Origin: Proteobacteria bacterium ST_bin16
Lineage (GTDB): Bacteria > Pseudomonadota > Gammaproteobacteria > Burkholderiales > Nitrosomonadaceae
Length of the DNA: 64,000 nucleotides
Direction: 5' to 3'
Assembly: GCA_002083595.1 (NCBI GenBank)
Contig: MSXT01000004.1
Coordinates: forward strand, 1 to 64,000
The notes below the pieces were generated by a model. That model had not been told where the DNA came from. It did not search any database and saw only the letters and a list, made by a program, of their open reading frames with translations. The position numbers and the translations under genes were made by a program. Below, in pieces: positions 8,908-17,691 of this stretch; the stretch's first letter is position 1, and the number at the start of each line of letters is the position of its first letter.

Positions 8908-9252
8908 ATGACCGTTCTTATCGTGGGTGGAGATTACGTGGCATCGTTCAAGCAGCTGATTGCCACGCAACACAATGCACGCATCGAGCATTGGAGCGGC
9001 CGCGCAAAAGGCTTTAATAAGCGGCAGCTTCCACATGAAACACAGTTGATCATCGTTATTTGCGACTTCATTAATCATAACTTTGCCAATTCGATCAAAG
9101 AGCAAGCGAATCGTAATGGTATTCCGCTTGTTTATTGCCATCGTTCTGTTAATGAATTGAAACGCAAATTAAAGGATATCTACCCAACCGATAAGGACAG
9201 TTGTTGTAATAGTTTTTGCGAAAAAAGAAATCCAACACGCAGATATCACTAA
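8908..9252 (+). CDS. DUF2325 domain protein
   Basis: 114 residues beginning MTVLIVGGDYVASFKQLI, the typical start of DUF2325 proteins (LIVGGD....ik..i...g....hHsG). The central IIVICDFINHNFANSIKEQA and PLVYCHRSVNELKRKL complete the domain. The Cys-rich tail (DSCCNSFC) is unusual and could bind metal. It lies between the sulfate-binding protein and the EAL gene in the sulfur operon. DUF2325 function is unknown; dinucleotide or regulatory roles are speculative. Confidence 0.8.
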   Translation: MTVLIVGGDYVASFKQLIATQHNARIEHWSGRAKGFNKRQLPHETQLIIVICDFINHNFANSIKEQANRNGIPLVYCHRSVNELKRKLKDIYPTDKDSCCNSFCEKRNPTRRYH

Positions 9253-9350
9253 TAAGTTCACTTGCAGCCCATAGAAACATCTTAAGCCTGTAACAGAACC
9301 ATTGTTTTCTCTGTCTGCGCATTGCAGTTCATTTCTATGGAGATAATTCC

Positions 9351-10181
9351 ATGAATTCATCAGCACAAAAAACATTTACCGCTCTCGAAGAATTTGAGCT
9401 CATCAATTCCGCCACCGACTACGCTTTAAAACGCGCCGACAACGGCTGGATCAGCGGATATTTTTATCAATGCGAATTAACCAGCGTTTTTCAACCCATT
9501 TTCAGCATCGATCTGGGTAAAACCATCGCACATGCCGCGTATGTGCGCTCAAAATCAAACGAAGAAATTGCACTCTGGCCATGGCAAGTGTTCGCCATGG
9601 CGTCAAAAGACGATCAATTGATCGAATTGGATCGCTTATGCCGGGCGATTCATGCGCTGAATTATTATTTCAATCATATATCCCGGTCGGACAATTTGTT
9701 TGTCGAAGTTCACCCGCGTTTGCTGGAGAGCGTCAAGGACGATCACGGCCGCGCATTTGAGAATTTTCTCGACCTGATCGGCGTGAAAACCTCGCGCGTC
9801 GTCATCGAAATCCCGGCTATCGTCAACCGCAACTGGAAATTGCTACAACATGTCATCGGCAACTACCGTTCGCGCGGCTACCGGATTGCCGCCAACTACT
9901 CCGGCACCAGCAGCGATTGGATGGCGGAACTGGGCAGTTTGTATCCGGATGTGGTGCGAATCTCGGCCAGCGATCTGATGCGCCATGAAACCATTTCCGG
10001 ATTGGCGGATACCGTCCATAGCTTCGGCGCAAGTTTGCTGGTGCGGGACATCGAAACAGTGGAACAGTTAACGGCCGCCAAACGCACCGAAGCCGATTAT
10101 CTGCAAGGCAATCTGCTCGGCAAACCGGCATCCGTGATCAAAACATCCGAGCTGACGCCTGTTTCAAGGCCAGATAATTAA
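9351..10181 (+). CDS. Degenerate EAL-domain protein
   Basis: 276 residues with an EAL-like TIM barrel: FQPIFSIDLGKTIAHAAYVR at the N-terminus, LFVEVHPRLLE, VVIEIPA, GYRIAANYSG, PDVVRIS, LLVRDIETVEQL and the final ADYLQGNLLGKPA. The signature E-A-L is replaced by H-A-A-Y, the E(L/V/I)TE strand reads EIPA, and the D-D-F loop reads NYSG, so the usual metal-binding residues are largely gone. It probably senses c-di-GMP or acts as a protein-interaction module instead of hydrolysing it. It lies inside the sulfur operon immediately upstream of the encapsulin gene. RBS GGAGA precedes the ATG. Confidence 0.8.
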   Translation: MNSSAQKTFTALEEFELINSATDYALKRADNGWISGYFYQCELTSVFQPIFSIDLGKTIAHAAYVRSKSNEEIALWPWQVFAMASKDDQLIELDRLCRAIHALNYYFNHISRSDNLFVEVHPRLLESVKDDHGRAFENFLDLIGVKTSRVVIEIPAIVNRNWKLLQHVIGNYRSRGYRIAANYSGTSSDWMAELGSLYPDVVRISASDLMRHETISGLADTVHSFGASLLVRDIETVEQLTAAKRTEADYLQGNLLGKPASVIKTSELTPVSRPDN

Positions 10182-10281
10182 AACAGAAAGAGAACATCCG
10201 TACGTCATCATTTCAACTCGTTTCACAAGCCTGAAGCAGTACACATTGCAACATTATTGACTTAATCCAAGGAGAATCACA

Positions 10282-11199
10282 ATGACCGATATTCATCAAG
10301 GAAACACCGCATTAGGTGACGTAGCCGCTCGCACGCTTGCCAATGCCACCAAAACTGTCCCGATGATGGGAACCATCACGCCACGCTGGCTAACCCACTT
10401 ATTGCATTGGGTGCCGGTCGAGGCGGGTATTTATCGCGTGAACAAAGTGAAGGATCCCGATCAGGTGGAAGTCGATTGCTCCGCCAAGGATGAACGCGAA
10501 TTACCCGCGACATTCGTGGATTATGAAGAATGGGGACGGGAATACGTCTTGAGCGCGGTCAACACGGTATTGGACGTGCATACCCGTGTTTCCGATCTGT
10601 ACAGCAGCCCACACAATCAAATCCGCGAGCAGTTACGTTTAACCATTGAAACAGCCAAAGAACGCCAGGAAAGCGAGCTGATCAATAACAAAGAATATGG
10701 TTTGCTCAATAATGCGGCAAAATCGATGCGGGTGAAAACACGCACAGGCGCGCCCACACCGGATGATCTGGATGAACTGATTGCGCGCGTGTGGAAAGAA
10801 CCTGCTTTCTTTTTAGCGCACCCGCAAGCGATTGCAGCATTTGGCCGTGAATGTACCCGCCGCGGCGTCCCTCCTCCAACCGTAACGCTGTTTGGTTCAC
10901 AATTCCTGACCTGGCGCGGCATTCCATTGATTCCGAGCAACAAGTTCAATATCACCGGTGGTAAAACCAGTATCATCCTGTTGCGCACGGGTGAAAGCCG
11001 CCAAGGCGTGGTTGGACTCTATCAACCGGATTTACCGGGCCAGCAAGGCATGGGATTGTCGGTGCGCTTCATGGGCATCAATCACAAGGCGATCGCTTCT
11101 TATCTGGTTTCTCTCTATTGCTCGCTGGCGGTATTGACCGAGGATGCGCTCGGCGTGCTCGAAAATGTCGAAGTGGGTAAATATCATGAGTACAAGTAA
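10282..11199 (+). CDS. Family 2A encapsulin shell protein (SrpI-like)
   Basis: 305 residues. The sequence reads as a family 2 encapsulin: an N-terminal arm, then ITPRWLTHLLHWVPVEAGIYRVNKV, the E-loop-like DYEEWGREYVLS, DVHTRVSDLYSSPHNQ, and a C-terminal HK97-type region with GSQFLTWRGIPLIPSNK and VVGLYQPDLPGQQG. No cyclic-nucleotide-binding insertion is present, which fits the 2A rather than the 2B type. Known family 2A shells (SrpI of Synechococcus) are induced by sulfur starvation and enclose a cysteine desulfurase; the next gene here is exactly such an enzyme and overlaps the shell gene by 14 bases. The product would assemble a protein nanocompartment in the cytoplasm. Confidence 0.9.
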   Translation: MTDIHQGNTALGDVAARTLANATKTVPMMGTITPRWLTHLLHWVPVEAGIYRVNKVKDPDQVEVDCSAKDERELPATFVDYEEWGREYVLSAVNTVLDVHTRVSDLYSSPHNQIREQLRLTIETAKERQESELINNKEYGLLNNAAKSMRVKTRTGAPTPDDLDELIARVWKEPAFFLAHPQAIAAFGRECTRRGVPPPTVTLFGSQFLTWRGIPLIPSNKFNITGGKTSIILLRTGESRQGVVGLYQPDLPGQQGMGLSVRFMGINHKAIASYLVSLYCSLAVLTEDALGVLENVEVGKYHEYK

Positions 11200-13033
11200 T
11201 CTCGATCATCCCACAGGCGAAAGTTTGGATGCAGCATCCAGCTATCTGCCGGATGTCGAGTTACTGACCCGCATGGCCAACGAAATGTTTTCCGCTTTGC
11301 CCAATGCAACGCCTGCCGCAGGCGTACCGTTCTCTGCGACAGGCACGTCCGCGGCCGCATCACCGTCTGCGCTGGAAATTCCCGCATTCCCCGCGGATCA
11401 TCCGCGTGCGGGGAATTCTGTGTACGCTTCAGCCATTCCATTACCATTCGAGGATGAACTCAACACTTTGCTTTCATCGGCAAAAGAGAGTTATTCCGCT
11501 GTGCCCGGCCTAACGCAAACGGCTGGCACTCCCTCTGCGCAAGCGCTCACGGCTGCGCCGCTGCCAGCGCCGGAAATTTCCGCAGTGAACGCGGATCATT
11601 TCAATTTGGCCACTTCCCCTATTCCATCGGTCATCCCGCTACCGTTTGAGGAAGAATTGCGCGCGCTCTTCACACCGGCGCAAAAAGCTACACTCGCACA
11701 TGCCGCCATCCCAGCCAATCCAAACCAGGCATCGTCATTCTATTTTCTCGACAGCATCGCATCACCAGCGGCGGGCACGCCGCTACCGGCTTATGCGGCT
11801 GCGCATCCGCCGTTCGATGTGAATGCCATCCGCCGCGATTTTCCGATACTGAAAGAACTGGTGCATGGCCGTCCGCTGGTTTGGCTGGACAATGCCGCGA
11901 CGACACAGAAACCGCAATCAGTCATCGACCGCCTCAGCTACTTTTATCAGCACGAAAACTCCAACATCCATCGCGCCGCGCATGAATTGGCGGCCCGCGC
12001 GACCGATGCCTACGAAGATGCGCGCAAAAAAGTCCGTCATTTCCTGAATGCGCCATCCGTCGATGAAATCGTCTTCGTGCGCGGCACGACCGAGGGTATC
12101 AATCTCGTCGCACAAAGCTGGGGACGCCAACATATCAATGAAGGCGACGAAATCGTCATCTCCTGGCTAGAGCATCACGCCAATATCGTGCCGTGGCAGC
12201 AGCTGTGCACCGAGAAAGGCGCCAAATTGCGTGTTGCGCCCGTGGACGATCACGGCCAGATATTGCTGGATGAGTATCAAAAATTGCTGAACTCACGCAC
12301 CAAGCTGGTGGCATTTTCGCAAGTCTCGAACGCGCTCGGCACGATCACACCGGCGCAGCAAATGATCGCGATGGCGCATCGCGTTGGCGCGCGCGTGCTG
12401 TTGGACGGCGCGCAATCGGTTTCACACATGCGCATCGATGTGCAGCAGCTCGATTGCGACTGGTTCGTTTTTTCCGGTCATAAAGTATTCGCTCCAACCG
12501 GCATCGGCGCACTGTTCGGCAAATTAGAATTGCTCAATGCCATGCCGCCTTGGCAGGGTGGAGGCAATATGATTCAGGATGTCACCTTTGAAAAAACCAT
12601 TTATCATGCGGCACCCGCCCGTTTTGAAGCCGGTACCGGTAATATCGCCGATGCTGTCGGATTGGGCGCTGCGATCGATTACGTGCAGCGCATCGGTCTT
12701 GAAAACATCAGCCGCTATGAACATCAATTGCTGATTTATGCGACACGCGGCCTGAGCTCAATTCCCGGTTTACGGCTGATCGGCACCGCGCCGGAAAAAG
12801 CGGGTGTGCTGTCTTTTGTGCTGAAGGGATTCAGCTCCGAAGAAGTCGGTGCAGCGTTGAACCGTGAAGGTATCGCCGTGCGTTCCGGCCATCACTGCGC
12901 ACAGCCGATTTTGCGCCGCTTTGGTCTGGAAACGACGGTTCGTCCCTCATTGGCACTGTACAATACCTGTGCGGATATCGATTTTCTGGTCGCCGCACTG
13001 CGCCGTATCCAAAGCGGTCGTCCGGGCTTTTGA
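11186..13033 (+). CDS. Cysteine desulfurase, encapsulin cargo, with long disordered N-terminal extension
   Basis: 615 residues from ATG 11186, inside the shell gene's 3' end. Residues from about 210 form a SufS-type PLP-dependent cysteine desulfurase: RRDFPILKEL, LDNAATTQKP, SNIHRAAHELA, the PLP lysine in FSGHKVF and the catalytic Cys in SGHHCAQP. The first ~210 residues are Ala/Pro/Ser-rich and probably disordered; they contain two similar ~65-residue units, each ending IPLPFE(D/E)EL (about residues 84-92 and 150-158), and a third partial unit. In known family 2A systems this N-terminal domain targets the enzyme into the shell. The reaction is cysteine to alanine plus persulfide or elemental sulfur. 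Confidence 0.92.
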   Translation: MSTSNLDHPTGESLDAASSYLPDVELLTRMANEMFSALPNATPAAGVPFSATGTSAAASPSALEIPAFPADHPRAGNSVYASAIPLPFEDELNTLLSSAKESYSAVPGLTQTAGTPSAQALTAAPLPAPEISAVNADHFNLATSPIPSVIPLPFEEELRALFTPAQKATLAHAAIPANPNQASSFYFLDSIASPAAGTPLPAYAAAHPPFDVNAIRRDFPILKELVHGRPLVWLDNAATTQKPQSVIDRLSYFYQHENSNIHRAAHELAARATDAYEDARKKVRHFLNAPSVDEIVFVRGTTEGINLVAQSWGRQHINEGDEIVISWLEHHANIVPWQQLCTEKGAKLRVAPVDDHGQILLDEYQKLLNSRTKLVAFSQVSNALGTITPAQQMIAMAHRVGARVLLDGAQSVSHMRIDVQQLDCDWFVFSGHKVFAPTGIGALFGKLELLNAMPPWQGGGNMIQDVTFEKTIYHAAPARFEAGTGNIADAVGLGAAIDYVQRIGLENISRYEHQLLIYATRGLSSIPGLRLIGTAPEKAGVLSFVLKGFSSEEVGAALNREGIAVRSGHHCAQPILRRFGLETTVRPSLALYNTCADIDFLVAALRRIQSGRPGF

Positions 13034-13070
13034 TGATGGGTTAATCTAAATTAACACAAGGAATTCTTAA

Positions 13071-13904
13071 TTGAGCAGTTTCAAGCAATACAGTATTTTG
13101 CCAGGGTTCAATCTGGCATTGGGATTCACACTGTTGTATCTCAGTCTGATCGTTTTGATTCCATTGTCGGCCGCGTTCATTCGTACCGCTGAATTGACCT
13201 GGCCGGAATTCTGGTCGATTGTCACTACCCCACGCGTGCTGGCTTCTTACCGGCTGACATTCGGCGCGTCGTTCGCGGCCGCCACTGTCAATGCCTTTTT
13301 CGGTTTGTTAGTCGCGTGGGTGCTGGTTCGCTATCATTTTCCCGGCAAGAAAATAGTCGATGCCTTGGTGGATCTCCCCTTCGCCCTGCCGACCGCGGTG
13401 GCGGGTATCGCACTGACAGCGCTGTATGCTGGCAATGGTTGGATCGGACAGTTTCTTGAGCCGCTCGGCATCAAAGTGGCTTTCACGCCGCTGGGAATTT
13501 TCGTAGCGCTGACTTTTATCGGTTTGCCGTTTGTGGTGCGTACCGTGCAGCCGGTGCTCGAAGATATCGAAGCCGAGCTGGAGGAAGCGGCTGCGACACT
13601 CGGTGCCAACCGCTGGCAAACTTTTACGCGCGTGATTTTCCCGGCACTCTATCCCGCCTTAATGACCGGTTTTGCGCTGGCTTTCGCACGCGCAATCGGC
13701 GAGTACGGCTCGGTGATTTTTATCGCCGGTAATATGCCGATGATTTCCGAAATCACACCGCTGTTGATTATCACCAAGCTGGAACAGTATGACTATGCCG
13801 GGGCTACGGCCTTATCGGTCGTGATGCTGGTCATTTCGTTCGTTCTGCTGCTGATAATCAATTTATTGCAATGGTGGAGCCGTCGCCGCAGCACCTCAAC
13901 CTGA
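13071..13904 (+). CDS. cysT: Sulfate ABC transporter permease CysT (CysU)
   Basis: 277 residues, TTG start with AAGGA 8 bases upstream. Six membrane helices with the permease loop EEAAATLGANRWQTFTRVIFPALYPALMTGFALAFARAIGEYGSV, of which the EAA motif (ELEEAAATLGAN) contacts the ATPase. Typical CysT features are LPGFNLALGFTLLYLS and DLPFALPTAVAGIALTALY. It pairs with CysW as the inner-membrane channel for sulfate supplied by Sbp. The downstream cysW start nearly abuts its stop, indicating translational coupling. Confidence 0.95.
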   Translation: MSSFKQYSILPGFNLALGFTLLYLSLIVLIPLSAAFIRTAELTWPEFWSIVTTPRVLASYRLTFGASFAAATVNAFFGLLVAWVLVRYHFPGKKIVDALVDLPFALPTAVAGIALTALYAGNGWIGQFLEPLGIKVAFTPLGIFVALTFIGLPFVVRTVQPVLEDIEAELEEAAATLGANRWQTFTRVIFPALYPALMTGFALAFARAIGEYGSVIFIAGNMPMISEITPLLIITKLEQYDYAGATALSVVMLVISFVLLLIINLLQWWSRRRSTST

Positions 13905-13909
13905 GAACA

Positions 13910-14794
13910 ATGATGACCACAACGATTACATTCCCCCTAGCCGGCAAAACCTTCCGGCAGCGCGCCACACAGGAGCCTGCCTGGGTACGCCGGTCCTTGA
14001 TCGGCTTGGCACTGGTATTTTTAACCCTCTTTTTGTTTGTGCCGCTGATTTCGGTCTTCTACGAAGCTTTAAAAAAGGGCGTAGAAGTTTATGTCGCGGC
14101 CATCACCGATCCCGATGCGGTTTCCGCCATCAAACTGACGCTGTTGGTTGCAGCGATTGCCGTGCCTTTGAATCTGATATTCGGTATCGCAGCGGCCTGG
14201 GCCATCGCCAAGTTTGAATTTCGCGGCAAGAATCTGCTGATCACGTTGATCGACCTGCCTTTCTCGGTTTCACCGGTGGTTTCCGGGCTGATTTACGTGC
14301 TCGTGTTTGGTTTGCAGGGATGGCTGGGGCCGTGGCTGGCGGAACATGACTTCAAAATTATCTTTGCCGTTCCCGGTATCGTGTTAGCAACTGTGTTTGT
14401 AACGGTACCGTTCATCGCACGCGAATTGATTCCACTGATGCAAGCGCAAGGTACCGAGGAAGAAGAAGCGGCCGTCGTGCTGGGCGCCAGCGGCTGGCAG
14501 ACTTTTTATCATGTCACGCTACCGAACATCAAATGGGGTCTACTGTACGGCGCTATTCTGTGTAACGCGCGGGCGATGGGCGAATTTGGCGCGGTATCGG
14601 TGGTATCCGGCCATATTCGCGGCAGCACCAATACCATGCCGCTGCATGTCGAAATTCTCTATAACGAATACAACTTCGCCGCTGCGTTTGCGGTCGCTTC
14701 GCTGCTCGCCTTGCTGGCGCTGGTAACGCTGGTGCTAAAAACACTGGTTGAATTTCGTAACAAACAACACCAAAAACAACGAGGTCTCGAATGA
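13910..14794 (+). CDS. cysW: Sulfate ABC transporter permease CysW
   Basis: About 294 residues beginning MMTTTITFPLAG (an ATG at 13871 inside cysT is possible but adds residues not typical of the family). Six helices; CysW hallmarks are WAIAKFEFRGKNLLITLIDLPFSVSPVVSGL and the EAA loop EEEEAAVVLGASGWQTFYHVTLPNIKWGLLYG with ARAMGEFGAVSVVSGHIRG. It forms the channel with CysT. The stop overlaps the cysA start by 4 bases (ATGA), so the three transporter genes are coupled. Confidence 0.95.
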   Translation: MMTTTITFPLAGKTFRQRATQEPAWVRRSLIGLALVFLTLFLFVPLISVFYEALKKGVEVYVAAITDPDAVSAIKLTLLVAAIAVPLNLIFGIAAAWAIAKFEFRGKNLLITLIDLPFSVSPVVSGLIYVLVFGLQGWLGPWLAEHDFKIIFAVPGIVLATVFVTVPFIARELIPLMQAQGTEEEEAAVVLGASGWQTFYHVTLPNIKWGLLYGAILCNARAMGEFGAVSVVSGHIRGSTNTMPLHVEILYNEYNFAAAFAVASLLALLALVTLVLKTLVEFRNKQHQKQRGLE

Positions 14795-15879
14795 GCATTG
14801 AAGTGATTAGTCTCTCCAAACAATTCGGCACGTTTACCGCACTGCACGATGTCAATTTACAAGTGCACTCCGGTGAATTGCTGGCACTGCTGGGACCTTC
14901 CGGTTCCGGTAAAACCACTCTGCTGCGCGTGATCGCTGGACTGGAAACCGCCGATAGCGGCCAGGTATTGTTTCATGGCGAAGACGCAACCGATCAGCAT
15001 GTGCGTGACCGCCAAGTCGGGTTTGTCTTTCAGCATTATGCCTTGTTCCGCAACATGACCATTTTCGAGAACGTCGCCTTCGGTTTAAATGTGCGTCCGA
15101 AGAAATTCCGCCCTTCCAAAGAGGAAATCCATGACCGCGTGATGAAATTATTACATCTGGTGCAGCTAGATTGGCTGGCGGACCGCTATCCGCATCAGCT
15201 TTCCGGCGGTCAGCGTCAGCGTATTGCCTTGGCGCGGGCACTGGCGGTGGAACCGAAAGTGCTATTACTCGATGAGCCTTTCGGCGCATTGGATGCCAAG
15301 GTGCGCAAGGAGCTGCGCTCCTGGCTCCGCAGACTGCACGATGACATGCACATCACCAGTGTGTTCGTCACGCACGATCAGGAAGAAGCGCTGGAAGTTG
15401 CCGACCGGGTTGTCGTCATGAACGAAGGCCGGATTGAGCAAATCGGCACACCGGATGAAGTGTACGAGCAGCCTGCCAGTCCGTTCGTGTACGAGTTCCT
15501 TGGCAACGTTAATTTATTTCATAGCCGCTTGCACCGTGGCCGTGCCTGGATCGGCGATCTGGAAGTCGATGCGCCGGAACACGCAGAAGCGGAAGAATTG
15601 GCCGCCATTGCCTATGTCCGCCCACATGAAATCGAAGTCGAACGCACTCAAAACGGTGAAGCCGCGCTGGCGGCACAGATTGTCCATATTTTATCGGTAG
15701 GCCCGATCGTCAGACTGGAGCTGGTACGCGAGAACGACAAAGATAGGCACCCGGTGCACGCTGAAATCAGCAAGGAGCGCTTTCGCGAATTGCAGCTCAC
15801 CAAGGGAGAGAAAGTCTTTATCAAACCCAAACGGCTTGATTTGTTCCCCAGCTATCCGCAGAGCCAATTGAAACATTAA
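14791..15879 (+). CDS. cysA: Sulfate ABC transporter ATPase CysA
   Basis: 362 residues. Walker A LLGPSGSGKTTLLR, Q-loop FQHYALF, signature LSGGQRQR, Walker B LLLDEPFGALD and switch His in VTHDQEEALEVAD are all intact. The C-terminal TOBE-like region (residues ~235-350) includes YVRPHEIEVERT, usual for CysA. It drives sulfate import by CysTW. The start overlaps the cysW stop by 4 bases. Confidence 0.96.
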   Translation: MSIEVISLSKQFGTFTALHDVNLQVHSGELLALLGPSGSGKTTLLRVIAGLETADSGQVLFHGEDATDQHVRDRQVGFVFQHYALFRNMTIFENVAFGLNVRPKKFRPSKEEIHDRVMKLLHLVQLDWLADRYPHQLSGGQRQRIALARALAVEPKVLLLDEPFGALDAKVRKELRSWLRRLHDDMHITSVFVTHDQEEALEVADRVVVMNEGRIEQIGTPDEVYEQPASPFVYEFLGNVNLFHSRLHRGRAWIGDLEVDAPEHAEAEELAAIAYVRPHEIEVERTQNGEAALAAQIVHILSVGPIVRLELVRENDKDRHPVHAEISKERFRELQLTKGEKVFIKPKRLDLFPSYPQSQLKH

Positions 15880-15922
15880 GGCATGGCATTAAAAAACAGA
15901 TTGAACAAAATGGATTGAAGTC

Positions 15923-16879
15923 ATGACAACCGAACTCAAAACACAGGGCACAGCTGAACCGGAAATCAATCGTATGGAAATCGATCATATTGTTTCCCAA
16001 TTGCGCGCATTACGTGTGGCCTCCCTGGAGCACCGTCAGCGGCTTAACAAGCCTCCCAAACTGCCTTCACGAAAAGTCCTGGCATCGATCATTGAACGGT
16101 TAAGTGCGGCGTTGTTTCCGAATCGTTTGGGTACACTCAGCATTTCCGATGAAGGAATCGATTACTACGTAGGACATACTCTGGATGTTACATTACGCGA
16201 CCTGATCGATCAGATTCACCACGAATTGTTTTTTGTCTCGGGGCAGGAAATTGCCGATCCGTCGATTCGTGAACATGCTGCGAGCATTGCCAATACGTTT
16301 GCCCAGCAATTACCCAAAATCCGCAGTTTGCTGGAAAATGACATCCGTGCAGCTTATGAAGGCGATCCGGCAGCACGCAGCATTGACGATGTATTGGTAT
16401 GCTACCCCGGGATTACAGCGATTATTCACCACCGCATCGCGCATGAGCTGAACCAGCTGGGTGTGCCGCTGATCGCCCGCATGATGTCGGAAATCGCTCA
16501 TTCGCTCACCGGCATAGAAATCCATCCGGGCGCACAGATAGGCGATAGTTTCTTTATTGATCATGGAACCGGTGTAGTGATCGGCGAAACTACGGTCATT
16601 GGCCGCAATGTGCGGTTGTATCAGGCTGTCACCCTCGGTGCCAAGCGCTTCCCCGTCGATGAGCACGGCATTTTGGTGAAAGGCAATCTGCGTCATCCCA
16701 TCGTTGAAGATGATGTGGTGATCTATGCCGGCGCTACGATTCTCGGGCGTATCACCATCGGCCACGGCTCAACGGTCGGAGGCAATGTCTGGCTGACACA
16801 CAGCATCTCACCCGGAAGTCACATCACACAAGCGCAAATTCGCACGGATGTAATCGCTGCGGGTACTGGAGGAACTTAG
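15923..16879 (+). CDS. Serine O-acetyltransferase (EpsC/SrpH type)
   Basis: 318 residues. An alpha-helical N-terminal half (about 1-180) is followed by a left-handed beta-helix hexapeptide-repeat domain: GVPLIARMMSEIAHSLTGIEIHPGAQIG, the active-site region FFIDHGTGVVIGETTVIG, VRLYQAVTLGAK and HPIVEDDVVIYAGATILGRITIG. It makes O-acetylserine, the acceptor for reduced sulfur in cysteine synthesis. It is longer than CysE and matches the EpsC/SrpH branch; srpH accompanies the srpI encapsulin in cyanobacteria. It is the last gene of the sulfur operon, 43 bases after cysA. Confidence 0.92.
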   Translation: MTTELKTQGTAEPEINRMEIDHIVSQLRALRVASLEHRQRLNKPPKLPSRKVLASIIERLSAALFPNRLGTLSISDEGIDYYVGHTLDVTLRDLIDQIHHELFFVSGQEIADPSIREHAASIANTFAQQLPKIRSLLENDIRAAYEGDPAARSIDDVLVCYPGITAIIHHRIAHELNQLGVPLIARMMSEIAHSLTGIEIHPGAQIGDSFFIDHGTGVVIGETTVIGRNVRLYQAVTLGAKRFPVDEHGILVKGNLRHPIVEDDVVIYAGATILGRITIGHGSTVGGNVWLTHSISPGSHITQAQIRTDVIAAGTGGT

Positions 16880-16932
16880 TATTTTTGTATTTGAATCCCG
16901 TCACAAGTGAAGCGCATGTTTCCTCAATTCAC

Positions 16933-17220
16933 TCAATGGGATGCAAACATTAATTGATCTGAGAACTCACCTGTGGCTATTTTTTCCAGCAATTTCTTCG
17001 CTTTTTCACTGACCCCGGCCCCATGTTGCAGATAAGATTTCGCCGCCAGCGCGGGTGAATAATCACTGACCGTATATCCCTGCGCGTTGATTTCTTGCTG
17101 CGATATCGTTGTCACTGTCAGTTTTCCTTTTCCCAGCTTGATCACAAGCAGCTTCTTTCCACTCGCCCCCGCAATGATTGCAGTATGTCGATGTTGATTG
17201 ATAATCACAGTTGGTTGCAT
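16933..17220 (-). CDS. Hypothetical protein
   Basis: 95 residues from ATG 17220 (an upstream in-frame start at 17274 would add 18 residues). The N-terminus, MQPTVIINQHRHTAIIAGAS followed by GKKLLVIKLGKGKLTVTT, suggests a short beta-rich domain; the C-terminal half is helical (SEKAKKLLEKIATG). No recognised family. It is convergent with the serine acetyltransferase gene and divergent from the tRNA cluster. Confidence 0.5.
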   Translation of the reverse strand: MQPTVIINQHRHTAIIAGASGKKLLVIKLGKGKLTVTTISQQEINAQGYTVSDYSPALAAKSYLQHGAGVSEKAKKLLEKIATGEFSDQLMFASH

Positions 17221-17335
17221 TTTTGTCGGTCTCAAACGGTCAATAGCGTATACACATACGATACCACTGTTCATCGCCCGGAATCTTCATTCACGCTTAA
17301 GTAAAAATGTTTATTCATTCTTGGCCTGCATTTTC

Positions 17336-17364
17336 TTGACCAAAACGTACAGCATCTCTATAAT
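17336..17364 (+). promoter_or_regulatory. Sigma-70 promoter of the tRNA cluster
   Basis: TTGACC at 17336 and a consensus TATAAT at 17359 separated by exactly 17 bases; the expected start site is near 17371, about 40 bases before tRNA-Gly. Confidence 0.8.
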
Positions 17365-17412
17365 CCACCCTTCGTTTCTGAAGTGATTCCAGTCACACAG
17401 CAACTTCTTATT

Positions 17413-17487
17413 GCGGGAATAGCTCAGTGGTAGAGCACAACCTTGCCAAGGTTGGGGTCGCGAGTTCGAGCCTCGTTTCCCGCTCCA
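17413..17487 (+). tRNA. tRNA-Gly(GCC)
   Basis: Acceptor GCGGGAA pairs with TTCCCGC; D-loop AGCTCAGTGGTAGAGC; anticodon stem-loop CAACCTTGCCAAGGTTG with GCC; T-loop GTTCGAGCC; encoded CCA at 17485-17487. First gene of the tRNA cluster. Confidence 0.97.
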
Positions 17488-17598
17488 TTCCTCTCTGTGG
17501 AATGGCTCTTTGAAATTTTACTTGCTGGGAATCGAATAATTACTTCTGATCGGCTTTTTTCCGTAGGATTAAAAGACATTTAGAAGTTATGCAATAAT

Positions 17599-17672
17599 GG
17601 CGGGGTGGCAGAGTGGTCATGCAGCGGCCTGCAAAGCCGTCTACGCCGGTTCGATTCCGACCCCCGCCTCCA
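17599..17672 (+). tRNA. tRNA-Cys(GCA)
   Basis: Acceptor GGCGGGG pairs with CCCCGCC; anticodon loop CCTGCAAAG with GCA; T-arm GGTTCGATTCC; encoded CCA at 17670-17672. Lies next to the cysteine/sulfur operon, probably by coincidence. Confidence 0.96.
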
Positions 17673-17691
17673 CCGATCTGATATTTCCATA

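Noticed and set aside
9269..9340. CCATAGAAA and TTTCTATGG inverted repeat before the EAL gene
   Set aside because: Nine bases separated by 54; may occur by chance and no regulator is evident.
17282..17412. CRISPR-like or riboswitch element searched for around the tRNA cluster and the sulfur operon leader
   Set aside because: No repeat-spacer pattern and no recognisable SAM or other riboswitch core in either leader.
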